The translations under genes and the position numbers were made by a program. Under the pieces are notes generated by a model, which made no database searches, was not told where the DNA came from, and was given only the letters and a program-made list of their open reading frames with translations. Below are positions 8,242 through 16,312 of a stretch of 64,000 nucleotides of DNA, one piece after another. How positions within the stretch are numbered: position 1 is the first letter of the stretch; the number at the start of each line of letters is the position of its first letter. Source of the DNA: Fibrobacter sp. UWH4 (GTDB taxonomy: Bacteria; Fibrobacterota; Fibrobacteria; Fibrobacterales; Fibrobacteraceae); contig NZ_FRAY01000005.1 of NCBI RefSeq assembly GCF_900142475.1, positions 1-64,000 on the forward strand. The letters are read 5' to 3'.

Positions 8242-9546
8242 ATGGCAAAAATTCAGACTCTTGCCGGTGAATGGTTCGAACCGGATTTGCCGGGGCGCCT
8301 CCTCAAGATTGCAAACGATATCCGCGAAGCGGGTGGTCGCGCCTATTTGGTGGGCGGCTGGGTCCGCGACGCTCTTTTAGGCAAGTCCTGCCGCGATTAC
8401 GACGTGGAAGTCTACGACATGGCGCAGGACGCGCTGGTCCCGATTCTTTCGAAGTACGGCCGCACGAATCTGGTCGGCAAGGCGTTCGGCGTCATTCACC
8501 TCGCCATGAAGGGGCTTTCGCTCGACTTCTCCTTCCCGCGTACCGAAAGCAAGGTCGGCTACGGGCACCGCGGCTTCGTGGTGCATACCGACGAAAAACT
8601 CAGCTTCAAGGAAGCGGCCCTCCGCCGCGATTTTACCATCAACGCCATGGGCATGGAACTGCCGGATCTCACGCTCTGCGATCCGTACGGCGGTATCGAT
8701 GACCTGAAGACGCATACGCTGCGTCATGTGGGGCCTGCCTTTGCCGAAGACTCCCTGCGCATCTTGCGCGGCGTGCAATTTGCAAGCCGCTTCGGTTGCA
8801 CGCTCGCGCCTTCTACGGTAGAACTATGCCGCACGCTTTCGCTGGACGACCTTTCTGTGGAACGCCTGTTCGAGGAATTCAAGAAGTGGCTTTTAAAGCC
8901 GGGCAAGCCTTCTCTTGGCCTAAAGGCTTTTTTGGATATCAAGCTCGACGAATATTTCCCCGAAATCCGTCCGTTCGAAAATTCCTGGGACGCGCTTGGC
9001 GCTGTCCTCGACAGCATGGCTTCGCTGCGCGACGCCTGCCTTGCGAGAAATGGCCCCTGCTCCCTTTCGGAAGCGCAGACGATGGAATTCGCCTTCGCGG
9101 CGCTTCTTGCGGGTAGCGCCGAAACTTCGCTAAAGTTCCTAGAACGCATCACGAACGAGGTGCATCTCCTGAAGATTGTCCCGCCGCTCCTGAAATCGTT
9201 CCGCGAAATCGCCCCTTCGATTGTGGAAGATGCTCCTGCACTCCGCCGCCTCGCGGTAAAGCTCGGCGGCCTGAAGCTCCTTTGCCTGCTGGTCCAATGC
9301 GCCCCTCGCGAATTCTTCGCAACCGACTGTGACTTCGCCGAAAAACTGTGGCGCTCCGCCGCCGAATACGACCTGCTCGAAGCAGCCCCGCAGCCCTACC
9401 TCACGGGCAAGATGCTCATGGACCTGGGCGTGAAACCGGGAAAGCAGATGGGTGACATCATCAAGGCGAGTTTCGAACTACAACTCGACGGCAAGATTGC
9501 GAATGCCGAAGCCGCCCTCGCCTGGGCGAAAGAGATTATTGCCTAG
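8242..9546 (+). CDS. cca: CCA tRNA nucleotidyltransferase / poly(A) polymerase family
   Basis: A 434-residue class II nucleotidyltransferase that completes or repairs the 3' CCA end of tRNAs. The N-terminal signature AYLVGGWVRDALLGKSCRDYDVEVY contains the flexible GG...RRD-like loop and the metal-binding Asp pair (DYDVEVY). LRRDFTINAMGM is the second conserved motif, and EDSLRILRGVQFASRFG is the neck region. Length and order are usual for the family. CCA-adding enzymes and poly(A) polymerases cannot be reliably separated by sequence, but the former is the essential housekeeping role and only one copy is seen here. Confidence 0.92.
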   Translation: MAKIQTLAGEWFEPDLPGRLLKIANDIREAGGRAYLVGGWVRDALLGKSCRDYDVEVYDMAQDALVPILSKYGRTNLVGKAFGVIHLAMKGLSLDFSFPRTESKVGYGHRGFVVHTDEKLSFKEAALRRDFTINAMGMELPDLTLCDPYGGIDDLKTHTLRHVGPAFAEDSLRILRGVQFASRFGCTLAPSTVELCRTLSLDDLSVERLFEEFKKWLLKPGKPSLGLKAFLDIKLDEYFPEIRPFENSWDALGAVLDSMASLRDACLARNGPCSLSEAQTMEFAFAALLAGSAETSLKFLERITNEVHLLKIVPPLLKSFREIAPSIVEDAPALRRLAVKLGGLKLLCLLVQCAPREFFATDCDFAEKLWRSAAEYDLLEAAPQPYLTGKMLMDLGVKPGKQMGDIIKASFELQLDGKIANAEAALAWAKEIIA

Positions 9547-9570
9547 TCATTCTCGATGCTGCCTCCAAAT

Positions 9571-9842
9571 TTACCTATAAAAAGGGGAGAAAAGAGACTT
9601 TTATAGGTAAGCGGATTATTCTTTTTTTCTAGGCGTACCTATAAACTTTGAAAAAAATCCTTTTTATAGGTACGTTTTCTTGATTTTGCAAACAAATTAA
9701 TTTCTTTGTACCTATAAAACAGCTATATTGGACCTCGTTTATAGGTGTCATTATTGCTTCAGCCATTCAATGACGCGACAAGCATTCTTTTTTTGTCTTT
9801 TTCATACCTATAAAACGACCGTAAAAGCTTTGTTTATAGGTA
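9571..9842. repeat. array of four spaced inverted repeats, TACCTATAAA-N18-TTTATAGGTA
   Basis: Four elements: 9572-9609, 9636-9672, 9709-9747 and 9805-9842. Each is TACCTATAAA, a non-conserved spacer of 18, 17, 19 and 18 bases, then TTTATAGGTA (last base G in the third). In the first two the arms extend to 12 bp and are perfect. The array fills the space between the convergent cca and glycosyltransferase genes. The same element occurs five times at 40228-40562. It is too AT-rich for a terminator and the repeats are inverted, so it is not a CRISPR. Confidence 0.9.
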
Positions 9843-9895
9843 CAAAACCTCAAAAAGTGCCTTCGCGAGACCCTATTTCAGAAAAAAACGTTTGA

Positions 9896-10999
9896 TTACT
9901 TCCACCTGAACATGCCCGTAATGCCTGCCGGCACGGCGAACACAATCATCGGAATCTGGATGATTTCGGTGGGCAAGAACGCAAGCATCTTGCGCTTGGA
10001 ATGCAACTTCCAAGAAGCGATCATCAGGAACACAAAGTCCACGACCACCTTCGGCAAGATGCTGAATACGCACCACTGCCACGGGCAATCCAAAAAGAGC
10101 ACGCACCAGGGGCTAATGAACATCCAGATGTAGTAGGTGTAAATCAGCGTGAGCATCAGGATGTATGCCTTGCTTTCGTAGTTGGTGCCGTTGCTGCTCC
10201 AGCGGGCGCGTTGGTTAAAGAGCTGCTTCCAGGTGTGTACCGGGGCCGTTTCGATCACGGCGTCCTTGTCCAGGTTGTAACAGACCTTGGTGCCGGGGAT
10301 TTTCATCATCTTGTGGATGAGCATGTCGTCGTCGCCGCTCGAAAGGTTCACCAAGTCGCCGAAACCGCCCACGGCAAAGAACAAATCCTTTTTGTAGGCA
10401 AGGCAGGCGGCGCTTGCTACGATGGGGTGTCCCCAGCTGAATCCGGCGGCTTCCATGGCGGTGTAGCCGAGCGTTTCCAGTTTCTGGTAAAGGTGCGGCA
10501 TCGTACGGCTACCGTTGTTCTGCTTGGGCCCCTGCACAATGCATATACCGTCTACAAAGCGGCCCGCCATCGCGGTAATCCAGCTCTTGCGCGGGATGCA
10601 GTCGGCGTCCATGGTCAAAAGCACTTCGTACTTAGCAATCTTGAAAGCGCTTTCCAGCGCACGTTTCTTGGGGCTTGCAATCTGCGGTAAATCCGGCGAA
10701 AGGGAAAGCACTTTGAATTTCGGGTGGGTGGCCGCAAACTTTTCGAGAATTTCCTTGGTGGAATCCGTCGAGCGGTCGTCGACGCAAATCACTTCCCACT
10801 GGCCCATGTAATCCTGCTCGGCTAGAGCTTCCAACGTGCGCTGCGCGAATTCCTCTTCGTTCCTCATCGGCACCACGACCGTGACACTCGGAGTAGCCTT
10901 CGGGCCCCTGTAACGGTGCGTGCGGATAACTCCTATAATAAAGAATAGGAACAACAGCACGTATAATGCGGTAAGGCTCGCGATGATAATACCACCCAT
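9896..10999 (-). CDS. membrane-bound family 2 glycosyltransferase
   Basis: A 367-residue protein with one N-terminal membrane helix (IIIASLTALYVLLFLFFIIGV), a cytoplasmic GT2 domain and three C-terminal helices. VVVPMRNEE, the donor-binding DDRS, the metal-binding DAD (in LTMDADCIP) and the processive-type QRARW are present. The open frame runs 99 codons further upstream, but that part is built from AATTCGG-type repeats, and the ATG at 10999 begins a typical GT2 N-terminus. The acceptor is unknown; similar enzymes act in surface polysaccharide or glycolipid synthesis. The adjacent divergent lpxA suggests an envelope role. Confidence 0.88.
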   Translation of the reverse strand: MGGIIIASLTALYVLLFLFFIIGVIRTHRYRGPKATPSVTVVVPMRNEEEFAQRTLEALAEQDYMGQWEVICVDDRSTDSTKEILEKFAATHPKFKVLSLSPDLPQIASPKKRALESAFKIAKYEVLLTMDADCIPRKSWITAMAGRFVDGICIVQGPKQNNGSRTMPHLYQKLETLGYTAMEAAGFSWGHPIVASAACLAYKKDLFFAVGGFGDLVNLSSGDDDMLIHKMMKIPGTKVCYNLDKDAVIETAPVHTWKQLFNQRARWSSNGTNYESKAYILMLTLIYTYYIWMFISPWCVLFLDCPWQWCVFSILPKVVVDFVFLMIASWKLHSKRKMLAFLPTEIIQIPMIVFAVPAGITGMFRWK

Positions 11000-11021
11000 G
11001 TGCTTAAAGTTAGAAAAATCG

Positions 11022-11092
11022 GAATTCGGATTTCGGAATTCGGAATTGTATTTTCTAATTTTTAACTCTGAACTCCGAATTCTGAATTCATA
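11022..11092. repeat. AATTCGGAATTC-type intergenic repeat
   Basis: GGAATTCGGATTTCGGAATT and nearby CCGAATTCTGAATTC are overlapping copies of a GAATTC-centred palindrome within 70 bases, between the divergent glycosyltransferase and lpxA genes. Related copies lie at 45647-45679 and 57019-57050. Confidence 0.7.
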
Positions 11093-11095
11093 AGT

Positions 11096-11863
11096 ATGAT
11101 CCATCCTTCCGCATTTGTTCATCCGCAGGCCAAAGTCCACGAATCCGCCGTTATTGGCCCTTGGTGTCTGGTCGATGCTGGTGCCGAAATTGCTGAAGGA
11201 GTCGTTCTGGAATCCCGCGTACATGTTTACGGAGGGGTTTCCATCGGCAAGAATACGCATGTGTATGACGGTGCAATCCTCGGTGGCCCTCCGCAAGACT
11301 TGAAGTATGCGGGCGAACCGACCCGTCTCGAAATTGGCGAAAACTGCACCATCCGCGAATATTGCACGCTAAACCGCGGTACGGTGCAGGGGGGCGGTTG
11401 TACCCGTGTGGCTAGCAAAGTGCTTGTGATGGCCTATTCGCATATCGCCCATGACTGTGACATCCGCACGGGCGTCGTTATCGCAAACAGCTGCCAACTG
11501 GGCGGCCACGTGCGTATCGGTGAATATGCGACTATCGGTGGCGTTACCGCCATCCAGCAGCGCAATCAGGTGGGCGCCTACGCTTTCGTGGGTGGCACGC
11601 ACAAGGTGGATCGCGACGTTCCGCCGTGCGCCAAGGCGTCCGGCAACCCCATTCGCTTCGGTGCGCTGAACCTGCATGCCCTGCGGCTGCATCCGGAAAG
11701 TTTCCCCGAAGAACGCATTCAGGCGCTTTCCCGCGCCTACCGCGAACTTTACCGCAGCGGGCGCCCCGTTGCCGAGGTCATCGAGGAATTCCGGAACGGC
11801 CCGGAGCCCCTTTTCCGAGAATTTTTCGACGAACACTGGGGCGGCACCCTCGTCCGTCCCTAA
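11096..11863 (+). CDS. lpxA: acyl-ACP--UDP-N-acetylglucosamine O-acyltransferase
   Basis: A 255-residue left-handed beta-helix acyltransferase catalysing the first step of lipid A synthesis. Hexapeptide repeats fill the first 190 residues, and the catalytic His is in MAYSHIAHDC. GGPPQDLKYAGEPT and NPIRFGALN are typical LpxA motifs, and the helical C-terminal domain (LSRAYRELYRSG) is complete. It stands without lpxC, lpxD, fabZ or lpxB, unlike the cluster found in many Gram-negatives. The start codon lies four bases after an AATTC repeat and I see no clear ribosome binding site. Confidence 0.95.
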   Translation: MIHPSAFVHPQAKVHESAVIGPWCLVDAGAEIAEGVVLESRVHVYGGVSIGKNTHVYDGAILGGPPQDLKYAGEPTRLEIGENCTIREYCTLNRGTVQGGGCTRVASKVLVMAYSHIAHDCDIRTGVVIANSCQLGGHVRIGEYATIGGVTAIQQRNQVGAYAFVGGTHKVDRDVPPCAKASGNPIRFGALNLHALRLHPESFPEERIQALSRAYRELYRSGRPVAEVIEEFRNGPEPLFREFFDEHWGGTLVRP

Positions 11864-11927
11864 ACGCCAGGGCTGTCTAAATTCGGCAGAATCTTTCCCC
11901 TGGAGCCGGCCCTCTCGCTTGCACTTT

Positions 11928-12140
11928 CGTCATCCTGTCGGCCCCCCTCTCACGCCATCCAGGCAGCCCGTCCTCTTACGTCATCCTGGAGGTCCGCAGG
12001 ACCGACGGCGGACAGCACTTGGCAACGTGTTGCCTTAGTGTGCGCATGGTTCCCGCATGGGGAGGATCCACGCGCAGTCATCCTGGCAGCCCGTCCCCTC
12101 ACGTCATCCTGGAGGTCCGCAGGACCGACGGGATCCAGAC
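11928..12140. repeat. GTCATCCTGGAGGTCCGCAGGACC repeat block, copy A
   Basis: CGTCATCCTGGAGGTCC and GCAGGACCGACGG form a 30-bp unit at 11979-12008 and again at 12102-12131. Between them lies a segment (CGGACAGC, TTGGCAA, GTGTTGCCTTAGTG, CGCATGG, GAGGATCCA) that recurs at 14688-14748. GGTCC/GGACC and an outer CTGGA/TCCAG give nested hairpins. With copy B it flanks the GH5 gene in direct orientation. Confidence 0.85.
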
Positions 12141-12195
12141 GGAACATTTCTACTCGAAAACTTGCATCTTTTTGATGTACAAATATTTACATACC

Positions 12196-12211
12196 CGTGA
12201 TATATATCACT
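12196..12211. promoter_or_regulatory. Crp-like operator upstream of GH5
   Basis: CGTGATATATATCACT contains the perfect palindrome GTGATATATATCAC and agrees with TGTGA-N6-TCACA in the four inner bases of each half. It lies about 130 bases before the GH5 start. The Crp-type regulator at 44930 has the matching recognition helix. Confidence 0.6.
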
Positions 12212-12337
12212 GGGAACACTTTGAAAACGGAAAATGCCCCGGTGTTTACAGTAAGAAACAGAGTTTTTACAAAAAACGCCTCCTAAATAAAAAATAAGTG
12301 ATTATTTTTACTAGGCAAGTTTTTATAAGAGGTTTTT

Positions 12338-14539
12338 ATGTCCATAGCAAAGAAAATGACCGGCTTCCTCCTGGCGGCATCCTTGTGCTCGTTCGCGGGT
12401 CCGGTGAGCCACTTTGGCAAATTGGTGTCTTGCGGATCTGACATCTGTGGTGAAAAAACGGGTACTTCCACTCCCATTCAGCTCAAGGGACCCAGCCTTT
12501 TCTGGTCTACGGGCGATCCGGCTGTCCTTTTTGACCCGATTACGGTGGACTGGTTCACGCTCAATTTCGGAATCAGTGTCATTCGTGCCCCGATGGCTAT
12601 CAAGTACTATGCCGAAAATTCTCAGCCGATTGCTGCATCCGATGGCGCCGACAAGATGGTGACGAGCTATGGTTACCTCTCTACGCCCGATGGCGGTAGC
12701 AACTATAAGCTCTTGACCAAGAATTTAATCAAGAAGATTGTGGATGCCGCTATCGAAAACGACATCTACGTGATTGTGGACTGGCATTCCCATAATGCAC
12801 ATTCTGAAACCTCCGAAGCCGCCAATTTCTTTAAGGAAATGGCCACGGAATACAAGGATGTCCCGAACCTGATTTGGGAAATCTATAACGAACCGGTTAG
12901 TGCCTCTGCAAGCCAGATCAATTCCTATGCGGAGACCGTAACGGCGGCTATCCGTGGTACGGGTAACGAAAACCTGGTGATTGTCGGTACGAACTTCTAT
13001 TCTTCCAAGCCCAATGAACAGGCTGCACAGGGCTTGCACAATAAGTACAAGAATATTGCCTATACGCTGCACTTCTATGCTGCTGCAAACCATAACAGCT
13101 ATCAGAGTAACAAGGCGTCTGGTGCTCCCACGTTTATTACGGAATGGGGCGCAACCGGTGCCGACGGTAATGGCGGCGTGAGCGATGCTTCTGGATGGCG
13201 TTCCTGGATGGACCAGAACAAGGTGAGCGGCTGTATGTGGTTCGCCGGTGCAGATGACCAGACTTCTGCCATGTTCCCGACTGGTGCCAACACGGCAAAC
13301 CTGGATAACTACCTGAGCAGTTTCTCTGGAACGAGCTCCACGGCAGGCGTCTTTGCTGCCTTTATGGGGACCAACAAGTGGACTTCTTTCGTGCCTTCTT
13401 CTCACCCGATGGGTAATACCATCAAGGCTTCCATTGCCGAAGGTGCTTCCAAGACCTTCTCGACAGAACTTGGTATCCGCGGTACGATTTCCGAGGTATC
13501 CACGAATTCCGGTACCGTAACCAAGACGGACAACTCCATTACTTTCCAGAGTGCCGAATTCGGTTCTCCTGAAAAGGTTGTTATCAATTATTCTGTGACT
13601 TCCGGAGACGTTACGACCAAGGAACGCATCGTGATCACGATCACGGACCGTAAGCCGATTCTCAAGGATACTACGATTGCTGTCAGCTACAAGAAGGCTA
13701 CTAAGCTCACGCTTGCAAAGCTCGGTGCTGTCAACCCGCTTTCCAAGGGTGCATCTGGTCTTTCTGTGACTGCTGCCGAAGTGACTGCCGGTCAGGCTGC
13801 CGTTGTGGGTGATACCATCGTCTTTACTCCGGCTGGCGAAGGTCAAGTGACCTTGACCTATACGGCCAAGAATGCTAAGGGCTCCGCAACGGGTAAGGTC
13901 ACTCTCATTTGCGGTAACATGGCTCCGACGATTTACGCCAAGGCCAATATGGGCAGCAAACCCAATACCGCTCCTGTCGAAATTACGCTCGTGACGATGC
14001 GTGCAAACGATGTCGACGGCGATGCAGTCAAGTTCAGGATCGGTTATCTGGACCCGAACTATCCGGGTACCCTTGCCATGAGCGAAGACAGCACCAAGCT
14101 CATTTATACCCCCGATGGCGCTCATACGGGTAGTGTGACTATCCTGTCGATCTTGACCGATGGCGTTGCCGATTCCAAGATTGGTTCTGCAGTGTTCAAC
14201 TTGACGGGTAGCGGTTCGCCGATTTCTGTGGTGGCCCCGACGACGATTCCTGCCGATGTGTATGTGCCGGTATCGATCAAGCAGGTCGCCGCACCGTCTA
14301 TCGCTTCCAGCCTCAAGGTCGGTCGCGAAAACGTGACCCTGGGCCTCGTCAAGTCCGGCCGAGTCGTCGTGGATATCTACAGTGTCAATGGCCTCCGCGT
14401 CAAGACACTGCTTGACCAGAACCTTTCTGCTGGTGTGCACACCGTCGGTTTCGATGCTTCGAGCATCCCGGCTGGCACCTACATCGTGCGCATGCGTCAG
14501 GGTTCGATCACCAAGTCTCAGTGGTTCGTAAACCGCTAA
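12338..14539 (+). CDS. secreted GH5 endoglucanase with Ig/cadherin-like modules and sorting-type tail
   Basis: A 733-residue enzyme predicted to cut internal beta-1,4-glucan bonds. Signal peptide at about residues 1-20, then a GH5 barrel to about 330 with acid/base Glu185 (IYNEP) and nucleophile Glu269 (ITEWG). The entry strand LKGPSLFWS is like subfamily GH5_2. Next come cadherin- or Ig-like modules (VTLTYTAKNAKGSATGK; ANDVDGDAVKFRI) and a C-terminal domain (VDIYSVNGLRVKTLL ... GTYIVRMRQG ... WFVNR) of the type IX sorting or Fibrobacter basic-terminal kind. The gene is monocistronic, with a Crp-like site upstream and a strong terminator. GC-rich repeats flank it on both sides. Confidence 0.92.
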   Translation: MSIAKKMTGFLLAASLCSFAGPVSHFGKLVSCGSDICGEKTGTSTPIQLKGPSLFWSTGDPAVLFDPITVDWFTLNFGISVIRAPMAIKYYAENSQPIAASDGADKMVTSYGYLSTPDGGSNYKLLTKNLIKKIVDAAIENDIYVIVDWHSHNAHSETSEAANFFKEMATEYKDVPNLIWEIYNEPVSASASQINSYAETVTAAIRGTGNENLVIVGTNFYSSKPNEQAAQGLHNKYKNIAYTLHFYAAANHNSYQSNKASGAPTFITEWGATGADGNGGVSDASGWRSWMDQNKVSGCMWFAGADDQTSAMFPTGANTANLDNYLSSFSGTSSTAGVFAAFMGTNKWTSFVPSSHPMGNTIKASIAEGASKTFSTELGIRGTISEVSTNSGTVTKTDNSITFQSAEFGSPEKVVINYSVTSGDVTTKERIVITITDRKPILKDTTIAVSYKKATKLTLAKLGAVNPLSKGASGLSVTAAEVTAGQAAVVGDTIVFTPAGEGQVTLTYTAKNAKGSATGKVTLICGNMAPTIYAKANMGSKPNTAPVEITLVTMRANDVDGDAVKFRIGYLDPNYPGTLAMSEDSTKLIYTPDGAHTGSVTILSILTDGVADSKIGSAVFNLTGSGSPISVVAPTTIPADVYVPVSIKQVAAPSIASSLKVGRENVTLGLVKSGRVVVDIYSVNGLRVKTLLDQNLSAGVHTVGFDASSIPAGTYIVRMRQGSITKSQWFVNR

Positions 14540-14561
14540 TCGGTACCCCTAGAACTTAAGA

Positions 14562-14587
14562 AGAAGCCCGCACTCGTGCGGGCTTCT
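14562..14587 (+). terminator. terminator of the GH5 gene
   Basis: AGAAGCCCGCAC and GTGCGGGCTTCT are perfect 12-bp arms with a 2-base loop, followed by CTGTTT, 23 bases after the stop. Confidence 0.85.
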
Positions 14588-14632
14588 CTGTTTATGTTAC
14601 TCCTTATGTCGTCCAGTCAGCCCGCCCCCCCT

Positions 14633-14850
14633 CGTCATCCTGGAGGTCCGCAGGACCGACGGGATCCAGGAATGGGATAGAATCGGCGGACAGCTTTGGC
14701 AATGTGTTGCCTTAGTGCGCATGGTCCCCGCATGGGGGAGGATCCAGGCATAGTCATCCTCGCAACAAATGGTCTCCCCCCGTCGGAAATCATAAGTACG
14801 TCCTTCACTGGATCCCCTCCTTCGCGTCGCTCGGTCGAGGATGACTGAAG
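14633..14850. repeat. GTCATCCTGGAGGTCCGCAGGACC repeat block, copy B
   Basis: The 30-bp unit at 14633-14662 is identical to those in copy A. It is followed by GGATCCAGGA, then the shared CGGACAGC...TTGGCAA...GTGTTGCCTTAGTG...GAGGATCCA segment, and further GTCATCCTCG and GGATCCCCT half-sites to about 14850. Otherwise the 417-base spacer between the two GH5 genes holds only two terminators. Confidence 0.85.
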
Positions 14851-14907
14851 TGGGACTCTTATGTGTTTGTCCAGACAATTAGGATGACTTTAGGGAACTT
14901 TCCACGC

Positions 14908-14934
14908 AAAAAAACACCCCGGCGAGCCGGGGTG
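14908..14934 (-). terminator. terminator of the minus-strand GH5 gene
   Basis: On the minus strand CACCCCGGC and GCCGGGGTG are 9-bp arms with a 2-base loop, followed by a run of T's. It lies 23 bases after the stop of the GH5 lipoprotein gene. Confidence 0.9.
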
Positions 14935-14956
14935 CATGTATACAAGAAGTTTTTTC

Positions 14957-16096
14957 TTACTTAAGCAGTGCGTTCAGGGTTTCGGTATCGGCCCAGGTTC
15001 CGAGTTCCTTGTCGAAGATTTCGTAGCCGCCCACGTTGGTGAATCCCCAGTAGTTCCAGCTGACGTTATACTGCTTGGCGAGCTTTACGAATTGCTGGAC
15101 CCACTTGACTCTTGATTTGATTCCGCCGCATTCCGTTGCGCCGAATTCGCCGATGTTGATGGGGAGTCCGCCCGGATAGAGTTCGTCGGCAAGGCTGCGC
15201 ATCTTTTCGAAGTCTTCCGTCATTTTGGTGATTTCGCTGGTCGTGCCTTCCCATGTTGTAATCGTTTCGGGGCACTGATAGTTTTCGCCCTGCAAGGCGT
15301 ACTGTGCCGGAACGTAGTAATGCGGTGTAAAGATGATGTTGCCGTCTGCGGGGAGCTGCAGCTTGCGGATACCTGTATAGGCGTTGTAGTCGTTGCAGCC
15401 GAACATAACGGTCCTTCCGGGATTCAGCTGCCTAATAATCGGGAACACGGTCGCGATCATCTTGTTATGGGCATCCGGCGTGACGCCTTCTCTCGGTTCG
15501 TTGAACAGTTCGAATACCAGCCACTGGTCGCTCACGTCGGCAAAGTAGGTGGCGACCTGTTGCCAGATGCCTGCGATGCGGGCGATGTGCGCATCTTGGT
15601 TGGCGGCGTCCGTGTCCGTCAGGAAAGACTGGTGGTGGTGCATGTTGATAATGGCCACGAGTCCTGCGGCGTTGATCCAGCCGACCACTTCCTTCACGCG
15701 GGCGAGATATTCGGGTGCGATGGTGTAGGGCGCTTCGTTTTCAGCTTCCAGGTCCCAACGGACCGGGAGGCGGATGGAGTTGAACCCGGCGGCGGCAATC
15801 GCCTGCACCTGACTCAGTTCCACGGGACCTGCGCCCCAGCAGCTTTCGCAGGTGGCATCGAAGGTGTTGCCCATGTTGATGCCCTTGCCGATGCGGGCGT
15901 TCATCGCTTTGCCCAGGGAGTAGTCGATGGCCTGTTTTTGTGGGGTCTGGGATCCGCTAGAAATACTGCTAGAAGAGTCTTCTTTCGAATCCTTTTGGGC
16001 CGCGGTAATGTTGCCATCGCCATCGGAGCCGCCACAGGCGCTAAGCGAGAAAGCGAGCGCCGCCAATAAAGTAAGGGATGTGTTCTTGATATTCAT
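14957..16096 (-). CDS. lipoprotein GH5 endoglucanase
   Basis: A 379-residue lipoprotein (lipobox LSAC, Cys21) with a short Ser-rich linker and a single GH5 domain. GINMGNTFDA is the usual N-terminal strand, acid/base Glu200 is in ELFNEP and nucleophile Glu317 in IGEFGATE; NMHHHQS carries conserved histidines. No extra binding module is visible. Lipidation should hold it at the outer membrane, unlike the two secreted GH5 enzymes of the locus. It is transcribed away from the barrel operon, sharing a 216-base divergent promoter region with it. Confidence 0.93.
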   Translation of the reverse strand: MNIKNTSLTLLAALAFSLSACGGSDGDGNITAAQKDSKEDSSSSISSGSQTPQKQAIDYSLGKAMNARIGKGINMGNTFDATCESCWGAGPVELSQVQAIAAAGFNSIRLPVRWDLEAENEAPYTIAPEYLARVKEVVGWINAAGLVAIINMHHHQSFLTDTDAANQDAHIARIAGIWQQVATYFADVSDQWLVFELFNEPREGVTPDAHNKMIATVFPIIRQLNPGRTVMFGCNDYNAYTGIRKLQLPADGNIIFTPHYYVPAQYALQGENYQCPETITTWEGTTSEITKMTEDFEKMRSLADELYPGGLPINIGEFGATECGGIKSRVKWVQQFVKLAKQYNVSWNYWGFTNVGGYEIFDKELGTWADTETLNALLK

Positions 16097-16150
16097 ACTC
16101 TTAATCTAAATTTATTTTTTTACAAAGGGAATGATTGGCTTTTTTTTGTG

Positions 16151-16296
16151 GTTTACCTGTGTAAACGCAAATGTGCTAGGCGATGATTATTTGTCGCCTT
16201 TAAAAATCTATACTTACCATGGCTAAAAGTGCGGAAATGTGGCTTATTAAAGTAATTTAACACTCGTTTATGAGAAAAATAAATTAAATTTCCGCA
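16151..16296. promoter_or_regulatory. palindromes in the divergent GH5 / barrel-operon promoter region
   Basis: GTTTACCTGTGTAAAC (16151-16166) has perfect 6-bp arms. GGCGA and TCGCC bracket 16178-16197. TGCGGAAAT (16230-16238) and ATTTCCGCA (16288-16296) form a 9-bp inverted repeat with a 49-base gap, the second arm ending 17 bases before the operon start. They could be operators for either promoter; no regulator is assigned. Confidence 0.4.
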
Positions 16297-16312
16297 TGAT
16301 TGGAGATTTTCT

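Noticed and set aside
9571-9842. CRISPR array
   Set aside because: The repeated parts are inverted pairs of only about 10 bases with unequal gaps between pairs, and no cas gene is near.
9896-11296. 466-residue version of the glycosyltransferase
   Set aside because: The first 99 codons read through AATTC repeats and into the divergent lpxA gene; the ATG at 10999 gives the family N-terminus.
12725-14440. 571-residue minus-strand open frame over GH5
   Set aside because: Shadow of a certain GH5 gene; no start signals.
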